Assembly (NCBI GenBank): GCA_023430845.1
Contig: JAEYYJ010000243.1
Location: 1-6,870, forward strand
From: Pseudomonadota bacterium
Lineage (GTDB): Bacteria > Pseudomonadota > Alphaproteobacteria > Rhizobiales > Hyphomicrobiaceae
Reading direction: 5' to 3'
DNA length: 6,870 nucleotides
This document shows, one piece after another, positions 1 to 6,870 of the stretch (positions are counted from its first letter, which is position 1; every line of letters begins with the position of its first letter). A program made the translations under genes and the position numbers. The notes below the pieces were generated by a model, which worked only from the letters and a program-made list of their open reading frames with translations, had not been told where the DNA came from and ran no database searches.

Positions 1-1326
1 GTCGTGCCCATGGAGGACATCAACCTCCATTTCACCGGCGACTTTCACGCGATCACGAGCGCGCACAATCTGCTCTCGGCGCTGATCGACAATCACATCT
101 ACTGGGGCAACGCGCAGAACATCGATACGCGCCGCGTTGCCTGGCGCCGCGTCATGGACATGAACGACCGCGCGCTGCGCGAGATCGTCTGCTCGCTCGG
201 CGGCGTCGCGAACGGCTTCCCGCGCGAAGCAGGCTTCGACATCACCGTGGCGTCGGAGGTCATGGCGATCCTCTGCCTCGCGACCGATCTTGCTGATCTC
301 GAGAAGCGCCTCGGCGATATCATCATCGCCTACCGCCGCGATCGCAGCCCCGTCTACGCCCGCGACATCAAGGCCAACGGTGCCATGACCGTGCTGCTCG
401 CACAGGCCATGCAGCCGAACCTCGTGCAGACGCTCGAGAACAATCCGGCGTTCATTCACGGCGGCCCCTTCGCGAACATCGCGCACGGCTGCAACTCGGT
501 GGTCGCCACCAAGACGGCCCTCAAGCTCGCCGACTACGTCGTGACCGAGGCCGGCTTCGGCGCCGATCTTGGTGCCGAGAAATTCTTCGACATCAAGTGC
601 CGCAAGGCGGGCCTCAATCCGGCCGCGGCCGTCATCGTCGCAACCGTGCGCGCGCTCAAGATGAACGGTGGCGTGAAGCGCGAGGATCTCGGGACCGAGA
701 ACGTCGAGGCCGTCAAGAAGGGTCTCGCCAATCTCGGCCGCCACATCGAGAACGTGAAGAGCTTCGGCGTTCCCGCCGTCGTCGCGATCAACCACTTCAT
801 CTCCGATACGGATGCCGAGATCGCCGCCGTTCAGGAATTCGCCAAATCCCAGGGCTCGGAGGCGTTCCTGTGCAAGCACTGGGCACAAGGCTCCAAGGGC
901 ATCGAGGCGCTGGCACGCCGCGTCGTAGAGATTGCGGACGGCGGAACGTCGAAGTTCGCGCCGCTCTACCCGGAGGAGATGGGCCTGCTCCAGAAGGTCG
1001 AAACCATCGCGAAAAAGATCTACCGCGCTGGCAGCGTCGCCGCCGACAAGAGCGTTCGCGACCAGCTCAAGACCTGGGAGGATATGGGCTACGGCAATCT
1101 TCCCATCTGCGTGGCGAAGACACAGTACTCGTTCACCACGGATCCCAACCTGCGCGGCGCGCCGGTCGATCACGTGGTGCCGATCCGCGAGGTGCGCTTG
1201 TCGGCTGGTGCGGGCTTCATCGTCGCCATCTGCGGTGAGATCATGACAATGCCGGGCCTGCCGAAGGTTCCAGCCTCCGAGACAATTCGCTTCAACGAAG
1301 CAGGACAGATCGAGGGGCTGTTCTAA
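1..1326 (+). CDS. fhs: Formate-tetrahydrofolate ligase, 5' end missing
   Basis: This enzyme (10-formyltetrahydrofolate synthetase) joins formate to tetrahydrofolate using ATP. It is cytoplasmic and feeds one-carbon units into purine, formyl-methionine and serine metabolism. The reading frame is open from base 1, and 441 codons are visible before the TAA at 1324-1326. The family is usually about 555-560 residues, so roughly 115 N-terminal residues, including the ATP-binding P-loop region, lie left of the window. The GTG at base 4 is internal, not a start. Family hallmarks include [13 protein letters not shown] at the left edge, [39 protein letters not shown], the second family signature [12 protein letters not shown] (bases 637-672), [10 protein letters not shown], and MPGLPKVP near the C terminus. 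The frame is intact to a normal end (EGLF). A strong hairpin follows, so it is probably a separate transcription unit from the transporter genes downstream. Identification is close to certain. Confidence 0.97.
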   Translation, partial: VVPMEDINLHFTGDFHAITSAHNLLSALIDNHIYWGNAQNIDTRRVAWRRVMDMNDRALREIVCSLGGVANGFPREAGFDITVASEVMAILCLATDLADLEKRLGDIIIAYRRDRSPVYARDIKANGAMTVLLAQAMQPNLVQTLENNPAFIHGGPFANIAHGCNSVVATKTALKLADYVVTEAGFGADLGAEKFFDIKCRKAGLNPAAAVIVATVRALKMNGGVKREDLGTENVEAVKKGLANLGRHIENVKSFGVPAVVAINHFISDTDAEIAAVQEFAKSQGSEAFLCKHWAQGSKGIEALARRVVEIADGGTSKFAPLYPEEMGLLQKVETIAKKIYRAGSVAADKSVRDQLKTWEDMGYGNLPICVAKTQYSFTTDPNLRGAPVDHVVPIREVRLSAGAGFIVAICGEIMTMPGLPKVPASETIRFNEAGQIEGLF

Positions 1327-1356
1327 CCCTCGGCACGCGGACTTTCGTGACGCTTC

Positions 1357-1402
1357 GAAATGCCGTGGTGCCCCTCAGATCGAGGGTGCACTGCGGCATT
1401 TC
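1357..1402 (+). terminator. Probable transcription terminator after fhs
   Basis: A long imperfect inverted repeat starts 30 bases after the fhs stop. The left arm is 1357-1376, the loop AGATC is 1377-1381 and the right arm is 1382-1402. By hand I count 20 pairs with one bulged T (1387) and two G-T wobbles, including the perfect outer block GAAATGCCG/CGGCATTTC. The right arm ends in a short T stretch (ATTTCCTTTG) rather than a clean T-run, so termination may be only partly intrinsic. Its place between two unrelated genes supports a terminator role. Confidence 0.7.
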
Positions 1403-1508
1403 CTTTGCCATTAATCCAGGCGTCCAAATGTCTGGACAACGGGTTGCATTCCCTGCGAAAAGACAGCAATGTATCTTCAGATGGATGATGTGAAGAGCAC
1501 ATCCGGCA
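1403..1508 (+). other. Gene-free leader ahead of the importer operon
   Basis: This stretch holds no plausible gene. It lies between the fhs hairpin and the first possible start of the fused ATPase, so it is the likely promoter region of the transporter operon. I see hexamers faintly like a -35 box (TTGCCA at 1405-1410, TTGCAT at 1444-1449), but neither has a good -10 box at normal spacing. I therefore do not call a promoter. It also carries the GTCCA/TGGAC inverted repeat listed separately. Confidence 0.5.
1422..1437. promoter_or_regulatory. Small inverted repeat, possible operator
   Basis: GTCCA (1422-1426) and TGGAC (1433-1437) form perfect inverted arms around a 6-base centre. A second, overlapping near-palindrome, TGTC-TG-GACA, spans 1429-1438. 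The element sits about 70-85 bases upstream of the first candidate start of the ATPase gene, where a regulator could bind. No repressor gene is in the window to pair with it, and a repeat this short can occur by chance. Confidence 0.2.
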
Positions 1509-3626
1509 ATGGCAGACAGCGAACGAGCTGCCGAGGATGTACTAGGGAGGTTCAGTTTGCAGACGACGGCGGAGGGGGCGACAAAGTCCCTGAGCGGGGA
1601 AGTGCTATCCAGCCAGACGGCTGCGAAGTCGGGCAAACCCGTGCTCGAGATCGAGAACCTGAGCGTCCAGTTCCGCTCATCCCATGGCCTTGTGCGTGCG
1701 GTCGAGAACGTAGGCTACACGGTTTACCCCGGCGAGATGGTCGCCATCGTTGGTGAATCGGGCTCGGGAAAATCCGTTTCGGCCCTCACGATCATGCGTC
1801 TGCTTGCGCAGACGGCCGAGATCACGTCCGGCACGGTCAACTTCGACGGTCGCGACCTCCTGAAACTCTCCGACGAAGAGATGCGCCGCGTCCGCGGTCA
1901 TCACGTGTCGATGATTTTCCAAGAGCCGATGACCTCGCTGAACCCGGTCCTCAGGATCGGGCTTCAGATCATGGAGCCGCTCTTCATTCATTTGAAGATG
2001 TCTCCAGAGGAGGCGAAGGCGCGTGCTGTCGAACTGCTCACCCTCGTCGGCATTACGGATCCCGAAAGCCGTCTCGAGCAGTATCCGCACCAGCTTTCAG
2101 GCGGCATGCGCCAGCGCGTGATGATCGCGATCGGACTTGCCTGCAATCCGAAGCTGCTTATCGCCGACGAGCCGACGACCGCGCTCGACGTCACCATTCA
2201 GGCGCAGATTCTCGAGTTGATGAAGGATCTGTCGCGACGCCTCGACATTGCTGTCATCATCATCACGCACAATCTCGGCATCGTCGCGCGCTATGCCGAC
2301 CGCGTAAATGTAATGTACGCCGCGCGGATCGTCGAAAGCGGCACGGCAGAGCAGGTGTTCGGCAATGCGCGCCATCCTTATGCGCGCGGCCTTCTGTCAG
2401 CCGTTCCTCGCCTCGATCGTGGACGCGCCATGCGCCTGCAGACTATTGAAGGCGCGCCGCCGAACCTGCTCAAGCCGCCTGAAGGCTGTCGCTTCCGGCC
2501 GCGGTGCCGCTTCGCGATCGACAAATGCGCGGTGAACCCGCCGCTCGTCGAAATCGAGACGGGCCACCGGGCTGCCTGCCACCGATCAGGGGAGCTCGAA
2601 AAGATCGACAAGCCCGTGGCGGCCAACCACGAGGCGATCGGCGCCGTCGCGAACGGCGCGACAGGTCCCATCCTTCAGCTCAAGGATGTGACGAAGTTCT
2701 TCCCGATCAGCGGCGGTTTCTTCCAACCGAAGAAACTCGTGCGCGCCGTCAACAAGATAACGCTCGATATCGCGCCCGGTGAGACGCTCGGCCTCGTGGG
2801 CGAGTCGGGCTGCGGTAAGTCCACGCTCGGGCGCGTCGTGCTCCGCCTCGATGATCCGACGGACGGCAAGATCCTCTTTGAGGGCGCCGACCTCGCCAAT
2901 GCCGGCAGCGATGAAATGCTCGCCGTGCGCAAGAAGATGCAGGTGATCTTCCAGGATCCCTTCTCATCGCTCAATCCGCGCATGACCGTCGGCGACATCA
3001 TCGGCGAACCGATGAGCGTCCATAAAATTCTGCCAAAGGAAAAGATCAACGATAGAGTGGCCGAGTTGCTGTCGCTCGTGGGCCTGCATGGCTACATGGC
3101 AGATCGCTATCCGCACCAGCTCTCGGGCGGGCAGCGCCAGCGCGTCGGCATCGCGCGCGCGCTCTCGGTCAATCCGAAGTTCATCGTGTGCGACGAGGCG
3201 GTTTCGGCGCTCGACGTGTCGATTCAGGGCCAGGTCATCAACCTGCTCGAGGGCCTGCAGCAGAAGCTCGGGCTGAGTTACCTCTTCATCGCACACGATC
3301 TCGCCGTCGTCCGCCACATCTCGCACAAGGTGGCGGTGATGTACCTCGGCAAGATCGTTGAATACGCGCCGGCTGACGAACTGTTCGCCAATCCGAAGCA
3401 TCCCTACACGCAGGCGCTGCTGGCGGCCGCGCCGATCCCCGATCCGGTGATCGAGCGCACGCGCCCGCGCCGCATCATCACCGGCGAGCTGCCGAGCCCT
3501 CTGCGCCCGCCGCCCGGCTGCGTATTCAATCCGCGCTGCCCGATCGCAGTCGAGAACTGCCGCAAGGAAATACCCGCGCTGCGCGAACTCAGCCCAAATC
3601 ATTGGGTCGCCTGCAGCGAGGTATAG
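1509..3626 (+). CDS. Fused double ATP-binding protein of a Dpp/Opp-type ABC importer
   Basis: This cytoplasmic protein powers substrate import by hydrolysing ATP at two nucleotide-binding domains on one chain. Residue numbers are for the 705-residue form. The DppD-like first half has Walker A GESGSGKS (82-89), Q-loop Q138, signature LSGGM (196-200), Walker B with D220 and E221, and H-loop H254. The DppF-like second half has Walker A GESGCGKS (431-438), Q482, LSGGQ (538-542), D562 and E563 in [10 protein letters not shown], and H596. Both sites look catalytically complete. Each half ends in an oligopeptide-transporter C-terminal domain with four cysteines (327/333/340/357 and 671/677/684/702). 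Similar fusions occur in GsiA- and YejF-type systems, while other Dpp systems use two proteins. The start is uncertain. ATG 1509 has only a weak ribosome site, whereas in-frame TTG 1557 has GGGAGG six bases upstream and would give 689 residues. The conserved domain begins near residue 45, so either start leaves it whole. The substrate cannot be inferred from the ATPase. Confidence 0.95.
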   Translation: MADSERAAEDVLGRFSLQTTAEGATKSLSGEVLSSQTAAKSGKPVLEIENLSVQFRSSHGLVRAVENVGYTVYPGEMVAIVGESGSGKSVSALTIMRLLAQTAEITSGTVNFDGRDLLKLSDEEMRRVRGHHVSMIFQEPMTSLNPVLRIGLQIMEPLFIHLKMSPEEAKARAVELLTLVGITDPESRLEQYPHQLSGGMRQRVMIAIGLACNPKLLIADEPTTALDVTIQAQILELMKDLSRRLDIAVIIITHNLGIVARYADRVNVMYAARIVESGTAEQVFGNARHPYARGLLSAVPRLDRGRAMRLQTIEGAPPNLLKPPEGCRFRPRCRFAIDKCAVNPPLVEIETGHRAACHRSGELEKIDKPVAANHEAIGAVANGATGPILQLKDVTKFFPISGGFFQPKKLVRAVNKITLDIAPGETLGLVGESGCGKSTLGRVVLRLDDPTDGKILFEGADLANAGSDEMLAVRKKMQVIFQDPFSSLNPRMTVGDIIGEPMSVHKILPKEKINDRVAELLSLVGLHGYMADRYPHQLSGGQRQRVGIARALSVNPKFIVCDEAVSALDVSIQGQVINLLEGLQQKLGLSYLFIAHDLAVVRHISHKVAVMYLGKIVEYAPADELFANPKHPYTQALLAAAPIPDPVIERTRPRRIITGELPSPLRPPPGCVFNPRCPIAVENCRKEIPALRELSPNHWVACSEV
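1545..1559 (+). promoter_or_regulatory. Strong ribosome binding site with alternative TTG start
   Basis: GGGAGG (1545-1550, within AGGGAGGT) lies six bases before TTG at 1557-1559, which is codon 17 of the longer ATPase reading frame. Upstream of ATG 1509 the best match is a GAAG near 1491, about 12-15 bases away, which is weak. Residues 1-16 match no part of the ABC domain. On this evidence the TTG is at least as good a start as the ATG, though annotation programs may favour the ATG. Confidence 0.5.
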
Positions 3627-3737
3627 GCCGTGGCAATCGGCGCCGCTCATTGATCGCGATGCGCCCGAACCGGCCGAAATACGGAAGGAAGCGAAGAAGG
3701 GAAGCCTAGATAAAGGGTTTACCGAGGAGGACTGGCA
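3627..3737 (+). other. Spacer with purine-rich leader before the binding-protein gene
   Basis: This 111-base gap separates the ATPase stop from the binding-protein start. From about 3676 it becomes purine-rich (GGAAGGAAGCGAAGAAGGGAAG), which suits an unstructured, well-translated mRNA leader. It ends with AGGAGG at 3725-3730, seven bases before the ATG at 3738, a near-ideal ribosome binding site. I see no convincing terminator or promoter in it, so read-through from the ATPase gene is the simplest view. A separate promoter cannot be excluded. Confidence 0.5.
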
Positions 3738-5336
3738 ATGAAGTGGAAGACAAGCGTATTGGCACTACCGCTCGCGGCCGCGTTTGCGGTCGCAGGCCTG
3801 GGGGCACCCCAGGCTCAGGAGCCCAAGCGGGGCGGCGTTCTCAAATTCGTGGTGCCCGACGAGCCGCCAAGCTTCGACGGCCATCGCGAGACGACGTTCG
3901 CGATCGTTCATCCGATCGCGCCGTTCTATAGCGTGCTGATCCGCCCCGATCCGCAGGATCCGGCCGACTCGAGCAAGTTCGTTTGCGATATTTGCACGGA
4001 AATGCCGACTCCGACAGACGACGGCAAGACCTATACTTTCAAGCTGCTCCCGGGATTGAAATTCCACGACGGATCAGCTTTGACGTCGAAGGACGTGCTC
4101 GCCACCTATCAGCGGATTATCAACCCGCCGGAGGGCATTTCGAGCGCTCGCGAGGCCGAATTCAGTATGGTCGAGAGCGTCACGGCTCCCGATGACCAGA
4201 CGATCGTCTTCAAGCTGAAGTATCCGTCGGGCGCTTTCATCCCCTCGCTGGCTTCGCCGTTCAGCTGGATCTACTCGAAAGCCAAGCTCGACGCTGATCC
4301 ACGTTGGTATGAGAAGAATGTGATGGGCTCCGGCCCGTTCATATTCGACGTCCGTGAGGCCGGCGCCCGCATCACCGGCAAGCGGAATCCGAACTACCAC
4401 CACAAGGGCCAACCCTACCTCGACGGTTTCGAGGCGATCTTCGCGAAGACCCAGACGCTGCGCGTCCAGGCCATTCGCGGTGATCAGGCAGCCGTCGAGT
4501 TCCGCGGCTTCCCACCGAAGAGCCGTGACGATCTCGTTGCCGCCCTCGGCAAGGACATCACGGTTCAGGAGAGCGACTGGAACTGCGTCCTCATCATGAC
4601 GCCAAACCATGAGCGCAAGCCGTTCGACGACGTGCGCGTGCGTAAGGCTCTGAGCCTTGCGGTCGATCGTTGGGGCGGTGCGCCGAACCTGGCCAAGATC
4701 GCGATCGTCAAGACGGTCGGTGGCATCGTGTTCCCCAACCATCCGCTCGCGGCGACGAAAGAGGAGCTGATGCAGCTCGCCGGTTACGGCACCGACATTG
4801 AGAAGTCGCGTGCCGAGGCCAGGAAATTGCTCAAGGAAGCGGGTCACGAGAACCTCAAGTTCACGCTCGCGAACCGCGCCGTCGATCAGCCCTACACGAT
4901 CGTCGGAACTTGGCTGATCGACCAGTGGAAGCGGGCTGGCATCGAAGTGACCCAGAAAGCGGAAGCGACGGGCCCGTTCTATGCCCAGCTCCGGTCCGGC
5001 AACTTCGACGTAGCGCTCGAGTTCAACTGCAAATCGGTTGTGAACCCTCTTGCCGATGTCTCGAAGTTCCTCGGTTCCGCCGGCGATCAGTATGGCCGCT
5101 TCAAGGACCCCGTCCTCGAGGAAATGCACGAGAAGATGAACCGCACTTCCGATGTAGCCGAGCAGCGTAAGCTCATGCGGGCTTACGAGAAGCGCGTCCT
5201 CGACGAAGAGGCTCACAACTTCATCTCGCTGTGGTGGTACCGGATCATTCCGCACCGCTCGTACATGAAGGGCTGGAAGATCAGCCCGAGCCACTACATC
5301 GGCAATCAGCTCGACGTCGTCTGGATCGACAAGTGA
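3738..5336 (+). CDS. Periplasmic solute-binding protein, family 5 (peptide/nickel class)
   Basis: This is the receptor that binds the substrate in the periplasm and delivers it to the permease pair. It has 532 residues, the usual length for DppA/OppA-type proteins. The N terminus is a Sec signal peptide: MKWK, a hydrophobic core over residues 6-22, and likely cleavage near PQA-QEP (after residue 26). There is no lipobox cysteine, so it should be soluble. Next come RGGVLKF at the mature N terminus, the family 5 signature region over 94-120 (DDGKTYTFKL, KFHDGSALTSKDV), GSGPF (197-201), the N-P-N-Y/G-x-P-Y-L-D-G-F region (217-231), and VRKALSLAVDR (301-311). Four cysteines lie in the mature part (83, 86, 283, 431), the first pair as CDIC. 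The start is set by AGGAGG seven bases upstream, and translation ends in tandem in-frame stops, TGA-TAG. The fused ATPase is upstream and two permeases follow. Substrate is unknown: peptides, opines, glutathione or other small solutes are all possible. Confidence 0.95.
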   Translation: MKWKTSVLALPLAAAFAVAGLGAPQAQEPKRGGVLKFVVPDEPPSFDGHRETTFAIVHPIAPFYSVLIRPDPQDPADSSKFVCDICTEMPTPTDDGKTYTFKLLPGLKFHDGSALTSKDVLATYQRIINPPEGISSAREAEFSMVESVTAPDDQTIVFKLKYPSGAFIPSLASPFSWIYSKAKLDADPRWYEKNVMGSGPFIFDVREAGARITGKRNPNYHHKGQPYLDGFEAIFAKTQTLRVQAIRGDQAAVEFRGFPPKSRDDLVAALGKDITVQESDWNCVLIMTPNHERKPFDDVRVRKALSLAVDRWGGAPNLAKIAIVKTVGGIVFPNHPLAATKEELMQLAGYGTDIEKSRAEARKLLKEAGHENLKFTLANRAVDQPYTIVGTWLIDQWKRAGIEVTQKAEATGPFYAQLRSGNFDVALEFNCKSVVNPLADVSKFLGSAGDQYGRFKDPVLEEMHEKMNRTSDVAEQRKLMRAYEKRVLDEEAHNFISLWWYRIIPHRSYMKGWKISPSHYIGNQLDVVWIDK

Positions 5337-5360
5337 TAGCGACCTGAGTACGCACCAATC

Positions 5361-5386
5361 GGGCCACGGCCTTCGGGCCGTGGCCC
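5361..5386 (+). terminator. Stable TTCG hairpin after the binding-protein gene
   Basis: This is a perfect 11-bp inverted repeat: GGGCCACGGCC (5361-5371), loop TTCG (5372-5375), GGCCGTGGCCC (5376-5386). A C-G pair closes the UUCG loop, an exceptionally stable tetraloop type. It begins 24 bases after the binding-protein stop and is followed only by TTGAGTATAG, not a T-run. It is therefore more likely a partial terminator or a barrier to 3' exonucleases than a full stop to transcription, since the two permease genes follow closely. Confidence 0.75.
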
Positions 5387-5419
5387 TTGAGTATAGACCA
5401 CCCGAACTCGAGGACTGCG

Positions 5420-6394
5420 ATGCTGCGCTATGTGATCAAGCGCCTCCTGCTGATGATACCGACGCTGTTTGGCGCGGCGGTGCTCATCTTCCTGCTGATG
5501 CGCGCCATTCCTGGCGACATCTGCTTTTTGCGGCTCGCAGCGGGCGGCGGATCGGTGGTGCAAGACGTTCTCGACAACTGCCGCCGGGAACTCGGCCTCG
5601 ATCAGCCGATGTGGACGCAGTTCCTGGTCTTCATGAAAGGGCTGGTGACGTTCGACTTCGGCAATTCGATGTGGACCAATCGGCCGATCATCGAAGAGAT
5701 CGGCCTGCGCTTCGAGCTTTCACTCCAAGTTGCCATCATGGCGACGCTGACCGCGATCCTGATCGCGATTCCGCTCGGGACGATCTCTGCGGTCAAGCAG
5801 AACACATGGATCGACTACTTCGTCCGCACGTTCACGATTGCCGGCATCGCCATGCCGTCCTTCTGGCTCGGCATCCTGATCATTCTCACCATCCTCATCA
5901 CGAGCAAGGCTTGGTTCGGCGTGGCATGGATGCCGCCGATCCGCTATGTGCCGATTTGGGAGGACCCTTGGTATAACCTGTCCATGCTTATCTGGCCGGC
6001 GCTGGCGACGGGTTATCGCTACTCGGCGGTCGCAACGCGCATGACGCGTTCGGCGCTGCTGGAGGTGTTGCGCGAGGACTATGTCCGGACGGCACGTGCC
6101 AAAGGCCTCTTCGAGAAGCTCGTGATCAATCGCCACGCTCTGCGGAATGCGCTGCTCCCGGTCGTGACCGTTGTCGGCATCGAATTCGCATTCCTCATGG
6201 GCGGTCTCGTCGTGACTGAGCAGGTCTTCAATCTGAACGGCCTCGGAAAGCTGTTTGTCGAGTCCGTGCTCAATCACGACTATCAGATGACCCAGATTCT
6301 CGTGATGTTGGTCGTCGCGATTTTCGCCCTCACGAACTTCGTGGTCGACATCATCTATGCGTGGTTGGATCCGCGCATCCGCTACACGCGCTGA
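5420..6394 (+). CDS. ABC importer permease, DppB type
   Basis: This is one of the two inner-membrane subunits that form the substrate channel. It has 324 residues, typical for the family. The start is ATG 5420, with GAGGA five bases upstream and the classic DppB beginning MLRYVIKRLLLMIPTLFG. An in-frame TTG at 5387 would add only 11 residues that do not fit the family. Hydrophobic segments lie at about 9-29, 99-124, 134-162, 188-204, 244-267 and 290-314. A periplasmic loop follows the first segment (PGD at 31-33) and contains two cysteines (35, 54). The cytoplasmic loop that docks on the ATPase is the EAA-like stretch DYVRTARAKGL (220-230), followed by R-N-A-L-L-P. Further family marks are GNSMW (81-85), the EQVFNLNGLGKLF region (267-279) and a C-terminal DPRIRYTR. 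It ends 12 bases before the next permease gene, so the two are very probably co-transcribed. Confidence 0.95.
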   Translation: MLRYVIKRLLLMIPTLFGAAVLIFLLMRAIPGDICFLRLAAGGGSVVQDVLDNCRRELGLDQPMWTQFLVFMKGLVTFDFGNSMWTNRPIIEEIGLRFELSLQVAIMATLTAILIAIPLGTISAVKQNTWIDYFVRTFTIAGIAMPSFWLGILIILTILITSKAWFGVAWMPPIRYVPIWEDPWYNLSMLIWPALATGYRYSAVATRMTRSALLEVLREDYVRTARAKGLFEKLVINRHALRNALLPVVTVVGIEFAFLMGGLVVTEQVFNLNGLGKLFVESVLNHDYQMTQILVMLVVAIFALTNFVVDIIYAWLDPRIRYTR

Positions 6395-6406
6395 GGGCAG
6401 AGAGCC

Positions 6407-6870
6407 ATGGCTACAGAAACCGTCTCCCCTGCTCCGATCGTCGAGGACATTCCGCGCCGGCCGACACTTCTCGGCACGCTCGGCTCCTTCTGTCGAGGCA
6501 ACCCGCTCGGTGCGTTCGGCGGCTTCATCGTCATTGCGATGATCGTCATGGCCACCTTCGCGCCATTCCTCACAAGTTATGACCCGACCGAAAACGACTT
6601 CGGTGCGATGCTCACCGGCCCCGATTGGGATCACCTGCTCGGCACCGACCAGTTTGGCCGCGACCTCCTCTCGCGCATCATTTACGGTGCCCGCACCGCC
6701 CTTCTCGTCGGCTTCGTCTCATCCTTTGTGGGCTGCTTCCTGGGCCTGATCCTCGGCGTGACATCGGCCTACTTCGGCGGGCGCTTCGATCTGCTTTTCC
6801 AGCGCGTGATGGACATCTTCATGGCGTTCCCGCTGATCATTCTGGCGCTCGCCGTGGTCGCGATCTTCGG
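6407..6870 (+). CDS. ABC importer permease, DppC type, 3' end missing
   Basis: This is the second channel-forming membrane subunit, partner of the DppB-type protein. Translation from ATG 6407 gives 154 complete codons before the window ends. Family members are usually about 280-310 residues, so about half is present. The N terminus is a polar tail of about 35 residues (MATETVSPAP), then a first membrane segment at about 38-57. After that comes the DppC hallmark HLLGTDQFGRDLLSRIIYGAR (from residue 76), a second segment at about 97-120, the AYFGG turn (121-125), and the start of a third segment after FQRVMDIFMAFP. The EAA docking loop lies beyond the window. Spacing to the upstream gene is 12 bases, with GAGGG (6393-6397) overlapping that gene's stop as a likely ribosome site, so translation may be coupled. 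No frameshift is seen in the visible part. Confidence 0.94.
   Translation, partial: MATETVSPAPIVEDIPRRPTLLGTLGSFCRGNPLGAFGGFIVIAMIVMATFAPFLTSYDPTENDFGAMLTGPDWDHLLGTDQFGRDLLSRIIYGARTALLVGFVSSFVGCFLGLILGVTSAYFGGRFDLLFQRVMDIFMAFPLIILALAVVAIF

Noticed and set aside
597..1238. 213-codon overlapping + strand frame inside fhs
   Set aside because: Its Arg/Gly-rich translation is a frame shadow of the conserved fhs sequence.
1469..1756. 95-codon + strand frame starting in the intergenic region and running into the ATPase gene
   Set aside because: It overlaps the ATPase coding region in another frame, has no good ribosome site and no recognisable protein features.
2964..3650. 228-codon open frame on the - strand opposite the second ATPase domain
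   Set aside because: The low-complexity Arg/Asp/Ala-rich translation is typical of a shadow frame; the opposite strand encodes intact ABC motifs.
3650..3712. Possible promoter boxes (TTGATC at 3650, TAGATA at 3707) before the binding-protein gene
   Set aside because: The two hexamers are 51 bases apart and neither has a partner at normal spacing, so this is not a supportable promoter call.
4074..5294. 406-codon open frame on the - strand opposite the binding-protein gene
   Set aside because: Long antisense frames are expected opposite GC-rich genes with strong third-position bias. The translation looks like no family I know, and the + strand gene is certain.
5387..5419. TTG start at 5387 for the DppB-type permease, adding 11 residues
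   Set aside because: The TTG directly abuts the hairpin's right arm. The added residues do not fit the family N terminus, and ATG 5420 has a good ribosome site.
5720..6634. 304-codon open frame on the - strand opposite the permease genes
   Set aside because: The translation is a highly charged, Asp/Glu/Arg/His-rich shadow with no recognisable domain, and it spans two well-supported + strand genes and their junction.

Overview
The window is GC-rich, with G or C favoured at codon third positions. It reads as a chromosomal segment of an alphaproteobacterium, most likely in the Hyphomicrobiales (Rhizobiales). That placement is inferred from protein style and codon use, not from a marker gene. 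All genes are on the + strand, and I see no mobile element, RNA gene, CRISPR array or phage gene.

Bases 1-1326 hold the 3' four-fifths of fhs, formate-tetrahydrofolate ligase, whose start lies left of the window. A long hairpin (1357-1402) follows and probably ends the fhs transcript. Bases 1403-1508 have no gene but contain a small inverted repeat and would be the natural place for a promoter.

From about 1509 to the right edge lies a peptide/nickel-type (Dpp/Opp class) ABC importer locus. Its order is: a fused double-ATPase protein joining DppD-like and DppF-like halves (1509-3626), a family 5 periplasmic solute-binding protein (3738-5336), a DppB-type permease (5420-6394) and a DppC-type permease cut off by the right edge (6407-6870). 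Together they encode every part of one importer: a periplasmic receptor, a two-subunit membrane channel and one polypeptide carrying both ATP-hydrolysing domains. The substrate cannot be read from the sequence. A perfect 11-bp hairpin with a TTCG loop lies between the binding-protein gene and the first permease gene. It fits the common arrangement in which binding-protein mRNA is kept more abundant than permease mRNA.

Nothing here looks like a new biological system. The points worth a second look are the uncertain start of the fused ATPase (ATG 1509 or TTG 1557), its two four-cysteine motifs, the two intergenic hairpins, cysteine patterns in exported parts of the importer, and a weak operator candidate ahead of the operon.
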